Shown piece after piece: positions 54,101 through 64,000 of a stretch of DNA of 64,000 nucleotides (its first letter is position 1; every line of letters starts with the position of its first letter). The stretch is from positions 744,001-808,000 of the forward strand of contig CAUEEP010000733.1 of assembly GCA_958450365.1 (NCBI GenBank). The letters are read 5' to 3'. This stretch comes from Mesorhabditis belari. Taxonomy: Eukaryota > Nematoda > Chromadorea > Rhabditida > Rhabditidae. The translations under genes and the position numbers were made by a program. The notes beneath the pieces are model-generated. The model was given only the letters and a program-made list of their open reading frames with translations, was not told where the DNA came from and ran no database searches.

Positions 54101-55937
54101 TAGTCCAACAAAGCCGGGTCGCGGGTCGGGTCAGCGGGTCACCCGGGAAAAAAGCCGGGTCGCGGGTCGGGTCAGCGGGTCACCCGGGAAAAAAGACGGG
54201 TCGCGGGTCGGGTCAGCGGGTCACTTTTGACCCGACCCGACCCGACTTCCGCTGCCCATGTCTAATGTCTAGTAATTTCCCCTTCCTTTTAGATGAGACG
54301 AATTTCCTCTTCTTTCCCGTCACCAATTTGCTTCACATGCGTGAATTCGGCTTTCGATTCGTCGAGTCACCACGCGGAACGTGGTTTTCGATGACTTTAG
54401 TACTCGATACAATCCTGCAACTGAGAAAATTTCGCGGAGTAAGCAGATTTAACGTTTAGTTCCTCTGGAGAATGCTGGAGATTTGACAGAGAAAGCCAAA
54501 CTATGGTCTTAAGTTATTTATTGCTTTCCACGATATGCAAGTAGTGTTAACAAAACATTGAATGATAGTCAGAAAGAGTACTGGAGCAATGACCTCCCGT
54601 TTACTGCAGACATTTTCTGGTTTTCAACAAAAACCCACGAAAACTGTCTTTTAGGATCACGGGAATCGCTCGTGCGAGTATCAAATAGTGAACGGGTCAC
54701 CCGGTGGCTTCCTTGGCCATCCCGAGTTTCTATTGAACACGTATCGGTAAGTTTTTCAATTTTTCGGCTAACGTCTCAAACAGTGTGTTCTCCTTTCTAA
54801 AAGACACCTAATTTCTAGAACAACAGTAATCAAAGAATGAGTTTTAATTGTAGTGCTGGCTGACTGAGTATTGTGATTCCTCATCGATTGTTACTAAAAT
54901 TGAGCTGTTTAAATCATTGAGGATTAGATGAAGCGGTTTTTAGCCGACTTAGAAAAGAGCACCCAAATTTCAATGAGTCTTTAGTGATACCGATGTCTTT
55001 CAAGAGCAATCTCTCATATATTCATCCTACAGTATCTACATACCACCTGGATGTGCTCCAAGTATCGCTTTCAACACATCATCCGGTAAACTTTGACAGT
55101 ACTTTTGCTTGTTTCATATCTTTCTCGTACAGCAAACAATAAGCTGAGACTTCGTAATTGTGGCGGGACGGTGTTTCTCGCGGTTCTCGACGATCAACTG
55201 AATATCCCGTTGAACCAAATAGACGCTGCCTATTTTTGCGGTCAAGTTTATTCTTTTTTTATCTTTCTTTTCTTTACCTGTAGACATTTGCACTTAACCG
55301 AGTCCCGGCCCAGATTCGGATCGAAGTAGGAAAATTTGTGCCGGTTCGATTTGGTAGCAAACTTTACAGGGCATCTGGTAGTAAGATTGTGTGAAAACCA
55401 TCAAACTTATTGTATTAAATTTCCCTTGTTATTGTAGCAGAGAGATGAAACTTGATAAGAAAAGCTGCAACGAGTGCTTAATCACAATGCACCCACTGAG
55501 TGCTCAACAAACATCATGTTGTTTTTCCTTTTCGATTAAAAGGGAACATATTCTGTTTGCTTTCAGATCTTTTCCCCGTCAACATATCGTTTCAAACAAA
55601 TTCTATTGGATTCGGTCTAATCTCGGTTAAATATTTGAAGAATTTCGGCGACGATTGGCTAGATAGCGAGTTAGCTTCTTTAAAATAAGAACTTATTTTT
55701 TGAATTTGATTCAATTCTCTTTTAGCGTCAACACGACACTTTCCAATGTGCGAGCGATTCAGGTAAAAGGGAAAACAGTGAAAAAATTGATTGTGAAATA
55801 CTTCAGCTTCAATGTACCATTATGTCCAAATGGGAGAAATACAAGAAATGCTTTGCGAAGATTCATTTTGTTCGTTCTTTCCACAATCGATTCGACGATC
55901 CATCACCGGTAACTCAAAATCCGTCAAATCAAGCTGA
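48117..55937 (+). CDS. Large secreted CUB-like protein with two repeated modules
   Basis: About 20 exons, about 760 aa. Firm exons: 48117-48242, 48419-48508, 48560-48662, 49482-49585, 51086-51254, 51734-51834, 51879-51949, 51989-52125, 54293-54438, 54655-54746, 55033-55085, 55133-55245, 55284-55377, 55567-55625, 55726-55762, 55807-55937. Less certain: 49644-49708, about 50118-50328, 50365-50532 and 50823-51042. It starts with a signal peptide (MPIFSLFFLFYITATQS). Two modules correspond: VNGCVDCDFLVDFSFRVC/PFTINGK and VNGVKPICVERK/LIDISFACY/YTINGE. Later come SCEYQIVNGSPGGFLGHPEF, RIYIPPGCAPSIAF and the C-rich end EDSFCSFFPQ. The RIYIPPGCAP word matches SLRIPAGCSP of the gene at 60-64 kb, so both belong to the nematode CUB-like secreted family, often pathogen-responsive in C. 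elegans (that role is inferred). There is no GPI tail. The intron 52126-54292 is full of transposon debris. Confidence 0.65.
48889..49257. mobile_element. Mariner-derived MITE in an intron of the CUB-like gene
   Basis: Left end TTAGGTTGGCCCAGTCTTTA GACA, right end TGTCTAAAGACTTATGAGGG CAACCTA, flanked by TA. TTAGGTTGGC is the classic start of mariner terminal repeats. There is no transposase. A short frame after TTTCTTTCAG (48930-48972) is inside the element and is not used as an exon. Confidence 0.8.
51296..51535. repeat. Interstitial TTAGGC arrays, second site
   Basis: Two short arrays, 51296-51318 (GGCTAAGGCTCAGGCTTAGG) and 51479-51535 (about nine TTAGGC units). Both follow the same leader CTTGTGTTCTAGTGGGCTAA, so the block of about 180 bp is itself duplicated. 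They lie in an intron of the CUB-like gene. Confidence 0.9.
52243..53160 (+). pseudogene. Tc1/mariner-superfamily transposase relic
   Basis: From about 52411 one frame reads RRTVILELHKAGKIPMEIV, RVTGYPKKSAYRTMERFKER (helix-turn-helix), RPRSGRPTT, then after an in-frame stop at 52637 SLGISKRSVRRIVHKKLG, KVVFTDEKIFTVQPIHNRQN (first catalytic Asp), SIMVWAGIFATGKTPLVFID, and after another stop at 53114 QDWAPAHGARST (second Asp). The third catalytic residue and C-terminus are missing. The likely left end at 52243 is CAGGGTGCGGCAAAAGTTCT. No matching right end was found. It is dead in at least three places. Confidence 0.85.
53346..53506 (-). CDS. BED-type zinc-finger exon, probably from a hAT element
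   Basis: The minus-strand frame MSSIARSFFARIGDEDVCNL continues C-x2-C (CNLC), NTKYKRGKKGGTKNLNDHL and H-x4-H (HLNNKH), the BED-finger pattern of hAT transposases and related host proteins. It ends at a strong donor (AAACAAA|GTAAGT). No hAT catalytic or dimerisation sequence is visible downstream on the minus strand. It is probably the 5' exon of a truncated element inside the CUB-like gene's intron, though a domesticated BED gene cannot be excluded. Confidence 0.55.
53660..54085. mobile_element. Long imperfect inverted repeat, about 420 bp
   Basis: The left arm words CTTCTAACTGGCTTCAAATC, TCTCAAGTGCTTTCGAATGA, CAAGTACATCCAAAATATCA and ATGCTAAAGAAAGTTA are mirrored, complemented and in reverse order on the right (TAACTTTCTTTAGCAATGAT, TTTTGAATGTACTTT, AAAAGCACTTGAGA, GATTTGAAGCCAGTTAGAAG). 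CGCAGTTTAGA occurs near both outer ends. A foldback element or the remains of a hAT pair. Confidence 0.75.
54111..54246. repeat. GC-rich 41-bp minisatellite, three units
   Basis: The unit starts GCCGGGTCGCGGGTCGGGTC and continues AGCGGGTCACCCGGGAAAAAA. Copies are at 54113, 54154 and 54195. The last is followed by TGACCCGACCCGACCCGACT, an inverted complement of the GGGTC motif. It is extreme in GC for this window. Confidence 0.9.
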
Positions 55938-56095
55938 GAGATGCCCCAATCCCATCTCTTTTTTTACATTTACTCTTTCACTAGACATCTTTTTCTTTCT
56001 CAACACTAGTTGGTAGCTTTTTGAAATCTTTCAACTCAAAACATTTGATCGTTTGTAGGCTGTAAGCTCCAGTGATTCATATTTCGTTATTGATA

Positions 56096-57351
56096 TTAGG
56101 CACTTGCAAAAGAAACTGCGGATTATAACCAACATTTGAAAAACCCAAAAATCAATAAGAAAATAACTTTATTCCAAAAGATATTTGCCATCATTATCAA
56201 CTATGTTCTTACATTTTTTGCGTAGACTTCGGATGTCTGATTCGGAAAATTCGGGGTCCGGCGATGCAAAGTAGTCTTGCACCCAAATTTCGACTTCTTC
56301 AGGATTGTTAAACGTTAGATTTGCAAGAGAGTGTTGCATAGACAGGAACAAGTGGTAATCTGAGGGAGCAACATCAGGCGAATAGGGCGGATGAGGCACA
56401 AGTTTCCAGCCTAATTCTTCTATGGTGTTTTGAGCCAAGTTTGATGTGTGTACCCGGAAATCATGAGCGAGTAAATGGATTGCCCTTGGATTAACACCCC
56501 TTTCTCGTAGAATTTCATCAACTTTCTTCAGCTGTTCGGCGTAGATTTGAGAAGTTATAGTTTTTGAAGATTTTTGTAGTTCAAAATAAACGATTCCTTT
56601 CATATTCCAAAAGACCGACAGCATAACTTTCTTTCCGTGAAGTTCTGGATGTGATGTCGGAATCGGCCTTTCTCCTTTGCTCAACCATTGTCTTTTGCGT
56701 GTTGCATTATTGAAATATGTCCACTTTTCGTCCATCATCAACATGTTTTCAAAAAAGCACTGCCCGTAGCCTTTTTCAATAGAAACCGAGACCATAAAAC
56801 TCGATTGACTTTGTTTTCAGGGGATAATTCATGTGGGACCCATTGGCCACAACGATTCCTTTTTCCAATAAGCGCAAGGTGTCGAGAAATTGTGCTCGAA
56901 TCACATTTAAAGTATTCGGCTAATTCGGGCAAAGTTTGAGTTGGATCCAACTCGACAATCTCCAGCAACTCCGCATTATCGAAGACAACTGGACAATATC
57001 CATCTTCCAAGCTGCCATCCCCTTCACGAAAACGTCGAAACCATTCCTGGCAAGTCCTTTCACTCGAAATGTTTTCTCCGAATGTTTCACAAAGATTCCG
57101 GTGCGACTTCGATGCTGATTTCTTCATTTTGAGGTCATAGAGAAGGCACGCTCGGAACATGAGTTTTTGCTCCGTCATCTTCTACCGAAGATTATGTAAT
57201 ATTTAATGATAGCAATAGTTGTGAAAATAATTAAAATGAATAAGCAATAATAATACAATATAATACAATTTAAACCGGACCATCACACTTTCAAATAAAA
57301 AAAAACTTTCGTCCTCGGAAGTAATCCGGAGTTTCTTTTGCAAGTACCTAA
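56096..57351 (-). mobile_element. Nearly complete mariner element, 1256 bp
   Basis: Terminal inverted repeats of about 31 bp: TTAGGCACTTGCAAAAGAAA CTGCGGATTAT on the left, and the complement of TTAGGTACTTGCAAAAGAAA CTCCGGATTAC on the right (three mismatches). Both sides are flanked by TA (56094-56095, 57352-57353), the expected target duplication. Size and layout are those of a mariner. The transposase inside carries a frameshift. Confidence 0.93.
56169..57178 (-). pseudogene. Mariner transposase (DD34D type), frameshifted
   Basis: N-terminal half, 57178-56738: two helix-turn-helix regions (ISSERTCQEWFRRFREGDGS, CDSSTISRHLALIGK) and the WVPHELSPENK linker. C-terminal half in another frame, 56795-56169: LMMDEKWTYF (first Asp), LLAHDFRVHTS (second Asp), PYSPDVAPSDYHLF (third Asp), ending NDGKYLLE. 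The two frames overlap at 56738-56795, so one frameshift lies there. The second-Asp motif is LLAHDFRVHTS where LLHDNARPH is usual, one residue short, so the enzyme would be doubtful even without the frameshift. It inserted between two CUB-like genes. Confidence 0.9.
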
Positions 57352-57739
57352 TAGCATGTCGCTTTCTTTCCCATTCTGTTTAACTTTTATAGATACGTGA
57401 CTACTGTGATAACCATTCATGAAATGAGTTAATCTGTCTTTGCAAACTACACAGTTGAAATAAGTAACTTGTTTGAGTGATGAGAATAAACACTTTTTGC
57501 AAACGATTGAACCAATGAAAAAACTCTCAAACAAAAACGTTTTCTAAAAATAAACTCAACTTTTTGCTCATTTTCCTGTCTTGATCACAAAGTTTTTATA
57601 TTCTTCTACAGTTTTATTGATCCAACGATAAACATTTCAAAAAGAAGCACTATAACACGTCTCACAAACATAAAATTGATCATTTACATTCAAAAAAATC
57701 CTATTTGATTCGATTTGATTCATTTCCGATTCGAGCTAG

Positions 57740-58980
<1,241 letters not shown>

Positions 58981-58983
58981 CCG

Positions 58984-59120
58984 GCGAGCTAGGTGAGCTT
59001 TCAAAGTTTTTTCTAACCATCAGATTTATTCCTTTAGCAATTTGCTACAATATGGCGACATGCTCCGGAAATGTCGATCAAGAGCAGTTGCAATGTCACT
59101 ATGATTCCTTTTGAAACTTC
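58984..59120 (+). pseudogene. Fragment of a CUB-like paralogue, inverted relative to the 60-64 kb gene
   Basis: CGAGCTAGGTGAGCTTT (donor) through GATTTATTCCTTTAG (acceptor) and the exon CAATTTGCTACAATATGGCG ACATG is the near reverse complement of 62165-62245, with the exon/intron structure intact. The exon reads AICYNMATCSGNVDQEQLQC and then stops; the gene at 62.1 kb continues MATCSGDGCSFMIHVTFLC. The missing upstream exon would be the mucin linker, and exactly there lies the homopolymer tract. Confidence 0.75.
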
Positions 59121-60196
59121 CAAACAGAAGAAGCTCCTTCGTCTGTGCTAAAAGAGTCGATAGCTTCTTACTGTTTATTCCATTTTTGGCCCCTAGGGCC
59201 TTCCAAAAATTGCGCTAACACCCATATTTCAGGGCAGAAAGCGACGGGTAATTGGTATCAGTTTTCAACCAGCAATAAACGCACCTCGGCTAGGCCTCAT
59301 TGGTCACGTTATCGCCTCTGCGCAAAGCTGATTTCAAAGAGGAAAGAGAAGGGTATAGGGGAAAGACGTGTCCAGAAAGCGCGCCTTTCCGCGACTGCAC
59401 AGAGAACGGCAGAGCTTTGTGAAAGAGCCAGAGAAGTAGGCCTAATTGACCTAAAATAAAGCTCTTTTTACCGTAACCTTTTTATCGCATAAGCCATTGA
59501 TAAGCAATTCTTGGTAATATGAATTTCGCAACGGGTTTTCGAGAGAATCGAACAAATACAGGATTGGGATTGATATAAAAACTTTTGGAAGAGATAAACG
59601 AGCTTAAAAATGTTCGTAAAACTCAAGGAAACGCTAGACCGATGCAAATTTTTGAAACATATCTAAGCGATTTGGGAAATGAGAGGGATTTTGAGGAAGA
59701 ATTCAAGAAGAATTCTTTTTTGATCCACTCCAGAAAATGTCTCTATCGTTTTTTGACAAGTGAAAGTTTCGCCGATATTTCTGGCGTACTTTACAAAAAA
59801 AAACGATTACCAATATAGCCCAAAGAACTGTAGTTATTCGCTTGGTTCGAGTTCGAATTTCTAATCTTTTAAACCACACAATCAAATACCAACCGAAGAA
59901 ATAACGATGAAAATCCAAAAAGTAGTTGATCTCCAGAAATAGATCGTTCGAATTTTTGCTTGACGAATCCATTTTTTATCGCGATGTCTTGAAAAAGTAA
60001 AGTGAAAGTTCTTGCTTTCAATTGCAATTCCTCAAAAGAAAAACTTAGCACCTATCCTACTTCAGCAAGATTTCAGCTGTCGCTTTGATCAATGATGACG
60101 TTTTTGCGAGTCAACAAAAAATCATTATTCAGTTGGAAAATCCAATAGTATCGATAAGTTTTATTTAGTTTAAATTCGTACCCACATTAAACTCAA

Positions 60197-62859
60197 TTAA
60201 TAAAGACCAAAGAAAACAAAAACAAAAAAGAGAAGGGGAACAGATGAGCCGAAAATTTGGCCTCCAGCGGTGGTGGTGGTCTGGCCGGGGGTGATTGTTG
60301 TGGAGATTGTGGATGTCGATTCTCCTGAGGTTGTCGTTTGAACTGGATCCATTGATGTAGTCGTTGTATCCGTGGTAATAGTTGTTGTTGTAGTAGAAGT
60401 AGAAGTAGTAGTAGTTGTTGTTGTAGTGGTAGTAGTTGTTTTTCGTGTCGTAGTCGTTGTGGTTGTGCTAGGTGGTGGAGTCTGGACGCGAACTCGGGCC
60501 GCCATGCCCGAGTTGGGTGTGGCCGCGTTGGGAGGCCAGTGGAACTGAAAAAGTTTGTTATTAAAACGAAACTTCTCTATGAAATCATAGAAATCAGCCC
60601 AAGATCATGGAAATTCTTTCCCTCTTTCCTGACAGCTCACCTTAATGGCGCCAACATTTTCAAAAATCGGATAGCTCTTGTAGGAAGTTTGAGCCGGGAT
60701 CGTAAAACTAAAGAGACAAACAGTAGAAAGTTAAAGCTGAAATAAAAAACTCACTCTAGGATGGGATCAAGTTGTCGATCGAAGAGCGTCACCGAGACAT
60801 TCTGGTCGGTAACCCGTTGCACATCGAGTGCATAGCTCGAGAGGAAACTCACTGAAAAGAGTTGTTATTTTGTTGCTTTTATAGAACAAACATACGGCAG
60901 TATATCGTTCGCGACAAGAAGTACCCATCAGGGAACACGTTGAACGGATCGAAGTAGCCGGGTGTGGTGACAAGAGCCGTGCCCTCGCAAAGTCCTTGAG
61001 CCTCCTCATACCAGCCTAAACTAGGTTTGTAGCGTTTTATATTCATTCAAAATACAATTCATTCACAAAGTCTATTCTCTATCTAAAAACTATACCAACT
61101 TTTAGCACAATAGTAGTGAAACTTTTAGAAAATAAACAATTAGAGAATTAGAAAGTGAATCAATAGTTGTTGGATTGTTAGATAGAGTGTTAATTTTATG
61201 ATAAAAAGTTATCGTACCGCCTTTTCCTCGCTCGTCTTGACTTAGCCGAATAGTTGGTGAGCAGCCAGCCGGGATTCGGAGACTGTATTGAGCATTTTCG
61301 AGGAACTGCTCGACGTATGGCTCGGTCTCGCTAAAGAATGCTTTACAAAGTGCTTTGTTTACTTTTTGAAACATAACTAAACTAGTGCTGTAATTGTAAT
61401 AATTGTTAACGAACTTGATTGTGAGTAAGTGAAACTCGTCGGGGATGCTGTTCTTGATTCCGGGTGGGTTGAAGAGTCGGAGATCGTAGGCGCATTTCGG
61501 ATCGTTTTTCGTCTAAGCATTTTAGAATAACTAAAAAATCATCAAAAAAAACTAGCCGATTTTACTGCAAGATAATTCAATTGTCCACGATCGAAACTCA
61601 TCACAATCCATCCATCTCTGTTCGATTCACCAAGCGAGAACTCGAAGTTTTTAATGCTAGTTGTGCTAGTTATTGGCATAAAGAAGGTATTAGCTGAAAA
61701 TTTAAAACTTGAAAAAAACATTTTTACCCTTACAAGGCATCCACTGATTCACATGGAACATAAAAGCAAAAGTAGATGAATCGATTGTTGATGTTTGATC
61801 CCATTCGAGTCCAACCTTGTCTCCTGTTTGAGACCATGTGCAATATTGAAGGAATAGATCTCCGATTGGTCTAAATCTTTTGTTTTTGCAAATAATTTTA
61901 CAAAGCTCTTACTTTATTATACAATCGTGACGTGGATCCGGTTTTTCGTGGGCCAAAGCGCTAAGAAATGGCAACTCGTTTGGAATGAAACTGCATGGCA
62001 TCATGTCGTTTGACTAAAATAAATAAAAAAACAGATTTTTGCTTGACAGACCACTTTAAAATGTAAATGTACAAAACAAAAACTACAAAAACTACAATAA
62101 GTCTTTCCAAACCTCCGCATTTGTGCAAAGAAAAGTGACATGAATCATGAACGAGCACCCATCACCGGAACATGTCGCCATATTGTAGCAAATTGCTAAA
62201 GGAATAAATCTGATGGTTAGAAAAAACTCTAAAAGCTCACCTAGCTCCGATTGACTCAACTCGGTGCCCGAGAATTGTTGAGCTGGCTTGGTTTCATCGA
62301 GATATGGCATCTCGTTCGGACAATTGTTTGGCATTGCTGTCGTTGATGGCACTTCGGTTTTTGGTGCTTCCGTTCCTCCTGTATTTGGTGCCTCGGTTTT
62401 TGGGGCATCTGTCTTTGGGGCATCTGTTTTTGGGGCATCTGTCTTTGGTGCTTCTGTTTTTGGGGCTTCGGTTTTCGGCGCTTCCGTTCCTTCGGTATTT
62501 GGTGCCTCTGTTTTTGGTGCTTCTGTTTTTGGTCCTTCCGTTCCTTCAGTCTTGGGCTCCTCAGTCTTTGGTGGCTCCGTTTCTGGGGCATCTGTCTTTG
62601 GTGCTTCTGTTTTTGGTGCTTCTGTTTTTGGGGCTTCTGTTTTTGGTCCTTCCGTTCCTTCAGTCTTGGGTTCCTCAGTCTTTGGTGCTTCTGTTTTTGG
62701 GGCTTCTGTTTTTGGTCCTTCCGTTCCTTCAGTCTTGGGTTCCTCAGTCTTTGGTGCTTCTGTTTTTGGGGCTTCTGTTTTTGGTCCTTCCGTTCCTTCA
62801 GTCTTGGGCTCCTCAGTCTTTGGTCGCTCCGTTTTTGGTGCCTCTGTTTTTGGTGCTTC

Positions 62860-62919
<60 letters not shown>

Positions 62920-64000
62920 TTTTTTGGTTTCTTTTTTCTTTTTGTTTTCCCTTTTTTTTTGCGTCTGTTTTTGGTGCTTCGGTTTTGGATGCTTCCGTTC
63001 CTTCAGTCTTGGGTTCCTCAGTCTTTGGTGGCTCCGTTTCTGGGGCATCTGTCTTTGGTGCTTCTGTTTTTGGGGCTTCGGTTTTTTGATCGTCCGCTTT
63101 GGACACATAGACGAGTGCCGCCATTTCTGAGTAGTCGCTTATTTGGTTTCTCGGGCAAGAAAGCTAAAAAAGGTTTTTAGTTATTTCTGAAAAATTTTTT
63201 GGACTGCCTAAAAACCGCACCCACTTGAATTGAGCCAACGCTTGTAAAGGAGCACTTTTGGCCGTCGCCATGGATTGTGCAACTAAACTTTTAAGATGAA
63301 AACAAACGTCAACTTTTATTTTTGTATGACTCACTTTTGATGATCTATCCGTTTTTGATTCAAATCAAATGCTTCCACCAAAATGCTCATCTCACTGACG
63401 CGCATCGCCTCGACAGTCATGTCGATGAGAAACTCATCTGAAATGTTTGCAAAAGTTTTGCAATTTGGCTGTAGACTTACTGCAAAAAAGACTTCTATTT
63501 AGGTAGTAATTGACGGGGTTTACAATTTGTGGGTCTTCGTTTCCGTAGTTGTACGTTGTGACGAGAGCTGTTCCCGCGCAAACTCCTTGTGATTCATCAT
63601 ACCATCCTAAATTTTATTTAAAATTCATTTATGAATATGAATCAACCTCTTATCCCTCGATTGTCTTGAGTTAGCCCAATCATTGGGGAGCATCCAGCCG
63701 GAATTCGAAGACTGTATTTGGGATTTTCGAGAAACTGTATTGGATCATTCTCTCTGAAAAACTTTGCAATTGTTGTTACTCACTTGATCTCACAGTTACT
63801 CACTTGATCGTCATAAGTTTGTAGAACTCTTTTCCACCATTGTTTCCCGGTGGACTAAACAGCCAAAGCTCATAGATACAAGCAGGATTATCATTCTAAA
63901 TACAAAATTGAATGTGAAAGAAAAAGAAACCAACAAGGTTCACTTCAAGATAACTCAAAAATCCTTGCTCAAAACTCATTGCCAGCCAAACATCTTGATC
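60197..64000 (-). CDS. Two-module CUB-like protein with mucin linker and GPI-type tail, 5' partial
   Basis: Minus-strand exons, downstream order: 64000-63931 (partial), 63895-63804, 63753-63647, 63606-63481, 63437-63335, 63282-63235, 63163-62241, 62195-62113, 62013-61913, 61870-61728, 61693-61566, 61512-61415, 61330-61218, 61015-60896, 60851-60755, 60707-60641, 60544-60197. Two modules repeat in parallel: KYSLRIPAGCSPMIGLTQDN / QYSLRIPAGCSPTIRLSQDE; GWYDESQGVCAGTALVTT / GWYEEAQGLCEGTALVTT; MAALVYV / MAARVRV. A Thr/Pro/Lys/Glu-rich linker (TEAPKT repeats) separates them. The end is poly-Thr followed by a hydrophobic tail (SVPLLFFVFVFFGLY), as for GPI-anchored surface proteins. It belongs to the same CUB-like family as the 48-56 kb gene. 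The frame breaks inside the poly-T tract at 62863-62920. Confidence 0.7.
60355..60485 (-). repeat. Poly-threonine coding repeat
   Basis: ACA/ACT codon runs encode stretches of 8-12 threonines (TTTTTTTRKTTTTTTT), a likely O-glycosylated stalk before the membrane anchor of the CUB-like protein. Confidence 0.85.
62340..63090 (-). repeat. Mucin-like coding repeat (KTEAPKTEAPKTEEP) with poly-T break
   Basis: Units of 12-15 nt encode KTEAP, KTDAP, KTEEPKTEGTEG and similar, about 40 copies, with a higher-order repeat of about 78 bp at 62640-62820. The tract 62863-62960 is nearly pure T, then TTTTGGTTTCTTTTTTC. The reading frame differs on its two sides. It resembles the artefact at 57740-58980. Confidence 0.9.
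63775..63815 (-). repeat. Duplicated 5' splice site in the CUB-like gene
   Basis: On the minus strand GATCAAGTGAGTAACTGTGA then GATCAAGTGAGTAAC: the donor AA|GTGAGTAAC occurs twice within 25 bp. The first (exon end 63804) keeps the frame. Confidence 0.8.

Noticed and set aside
62288..63130. Plus-strand frame of FGASVFGASV repeats over 280 codons
   Set aside because: It is the antisense shadow of the KTEAP mucin exon, which joins in phase to neighbouring CUB-like exons on the minus strand.

Overview
The window looks like nuclear DNA of a nematode. It is AT-rich. Its genes are split into small exons with short GT-AG introns, usually with TTTCAG-type acceptors. It carries interstitial arrays of TTAGGC, the nematode telomere repeat, and several typical nematode families: C-type lectin, Str chemoreceptor, CUB-like secreted proteins, a COMT-type methyltransferase, and mariner and Tc1 elements. 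The species cannot be named from the sequence. All gene models were built by hand from splice signals, codon phase and family resemblance. Where a model is called phase-consistent, every exon junction adds up to an open frame.

Layout. 0-2 kb: the 3' part of a patatin/ATGL-type lipase gene (+), with a MITE just upstream and a long foldback element downstream. 3-7.2 kb: an EBAG9/RCAS1-like membrane protein (+, six exons, 210 aa) with a small three-exon gene on the opposite strand inside its fourth intron. 9.3-16.6 kb: a secreted cysteine-rich protein (+) whose last intron holds a 41-bp minisatellite of about 20 units. 17.7-18.4 kb: a 121-aa single-pass membrane protein (+). 19.8-20.4 kb: a mariner relic in which a 23-bp piece of transposase has expanded into a minisatellite. 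20.9-34.6 kb: an 11-exon C2H2 zinc-finger gene (+, 422 aa) with large repeat-filled introns. 37.4-39 kb: a C-type lectin (-). 42.5-43.7 kb: a COMT-type O-methyltransferase (+). 44-46.3 kb: a von Willebrand A plus alpha-kinase protein (-) with one frameshift. 47.5-47.8 kb: a Str chemoreceptor remnant (-). 48.1-55.9 kb: a large secreted CUB-like protein (+), one intron of which is packed with transposon debris. 56.1-57.4 kb: a nearly intact mariner (-). 57.7-59 kb: a homopolymer tract that is probably an assembly artefact, followed by a fragment of a CUB-like paralogue (+). 60.2-64 kb: a two-module CUB-like protein with a mucin-like linker and GPI-type tail (-), running off the right edge.

The genes do not form a pathway. 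They are a mix of housekeeping-type genes (EBAG9-like, lipase, methyltransferase) and fast-evolving surface, secreted or defence-type families (lectin, CUB-like, mucin, chemoreceptor). The strongest recurring theme is local duplication. Tandem duplications repeatedly copy splice sites or pieces of exons, minisatellites arise inside older sequence including a transposase, and three families of short inverted-repeat elements share the same terminal TACCGTA.
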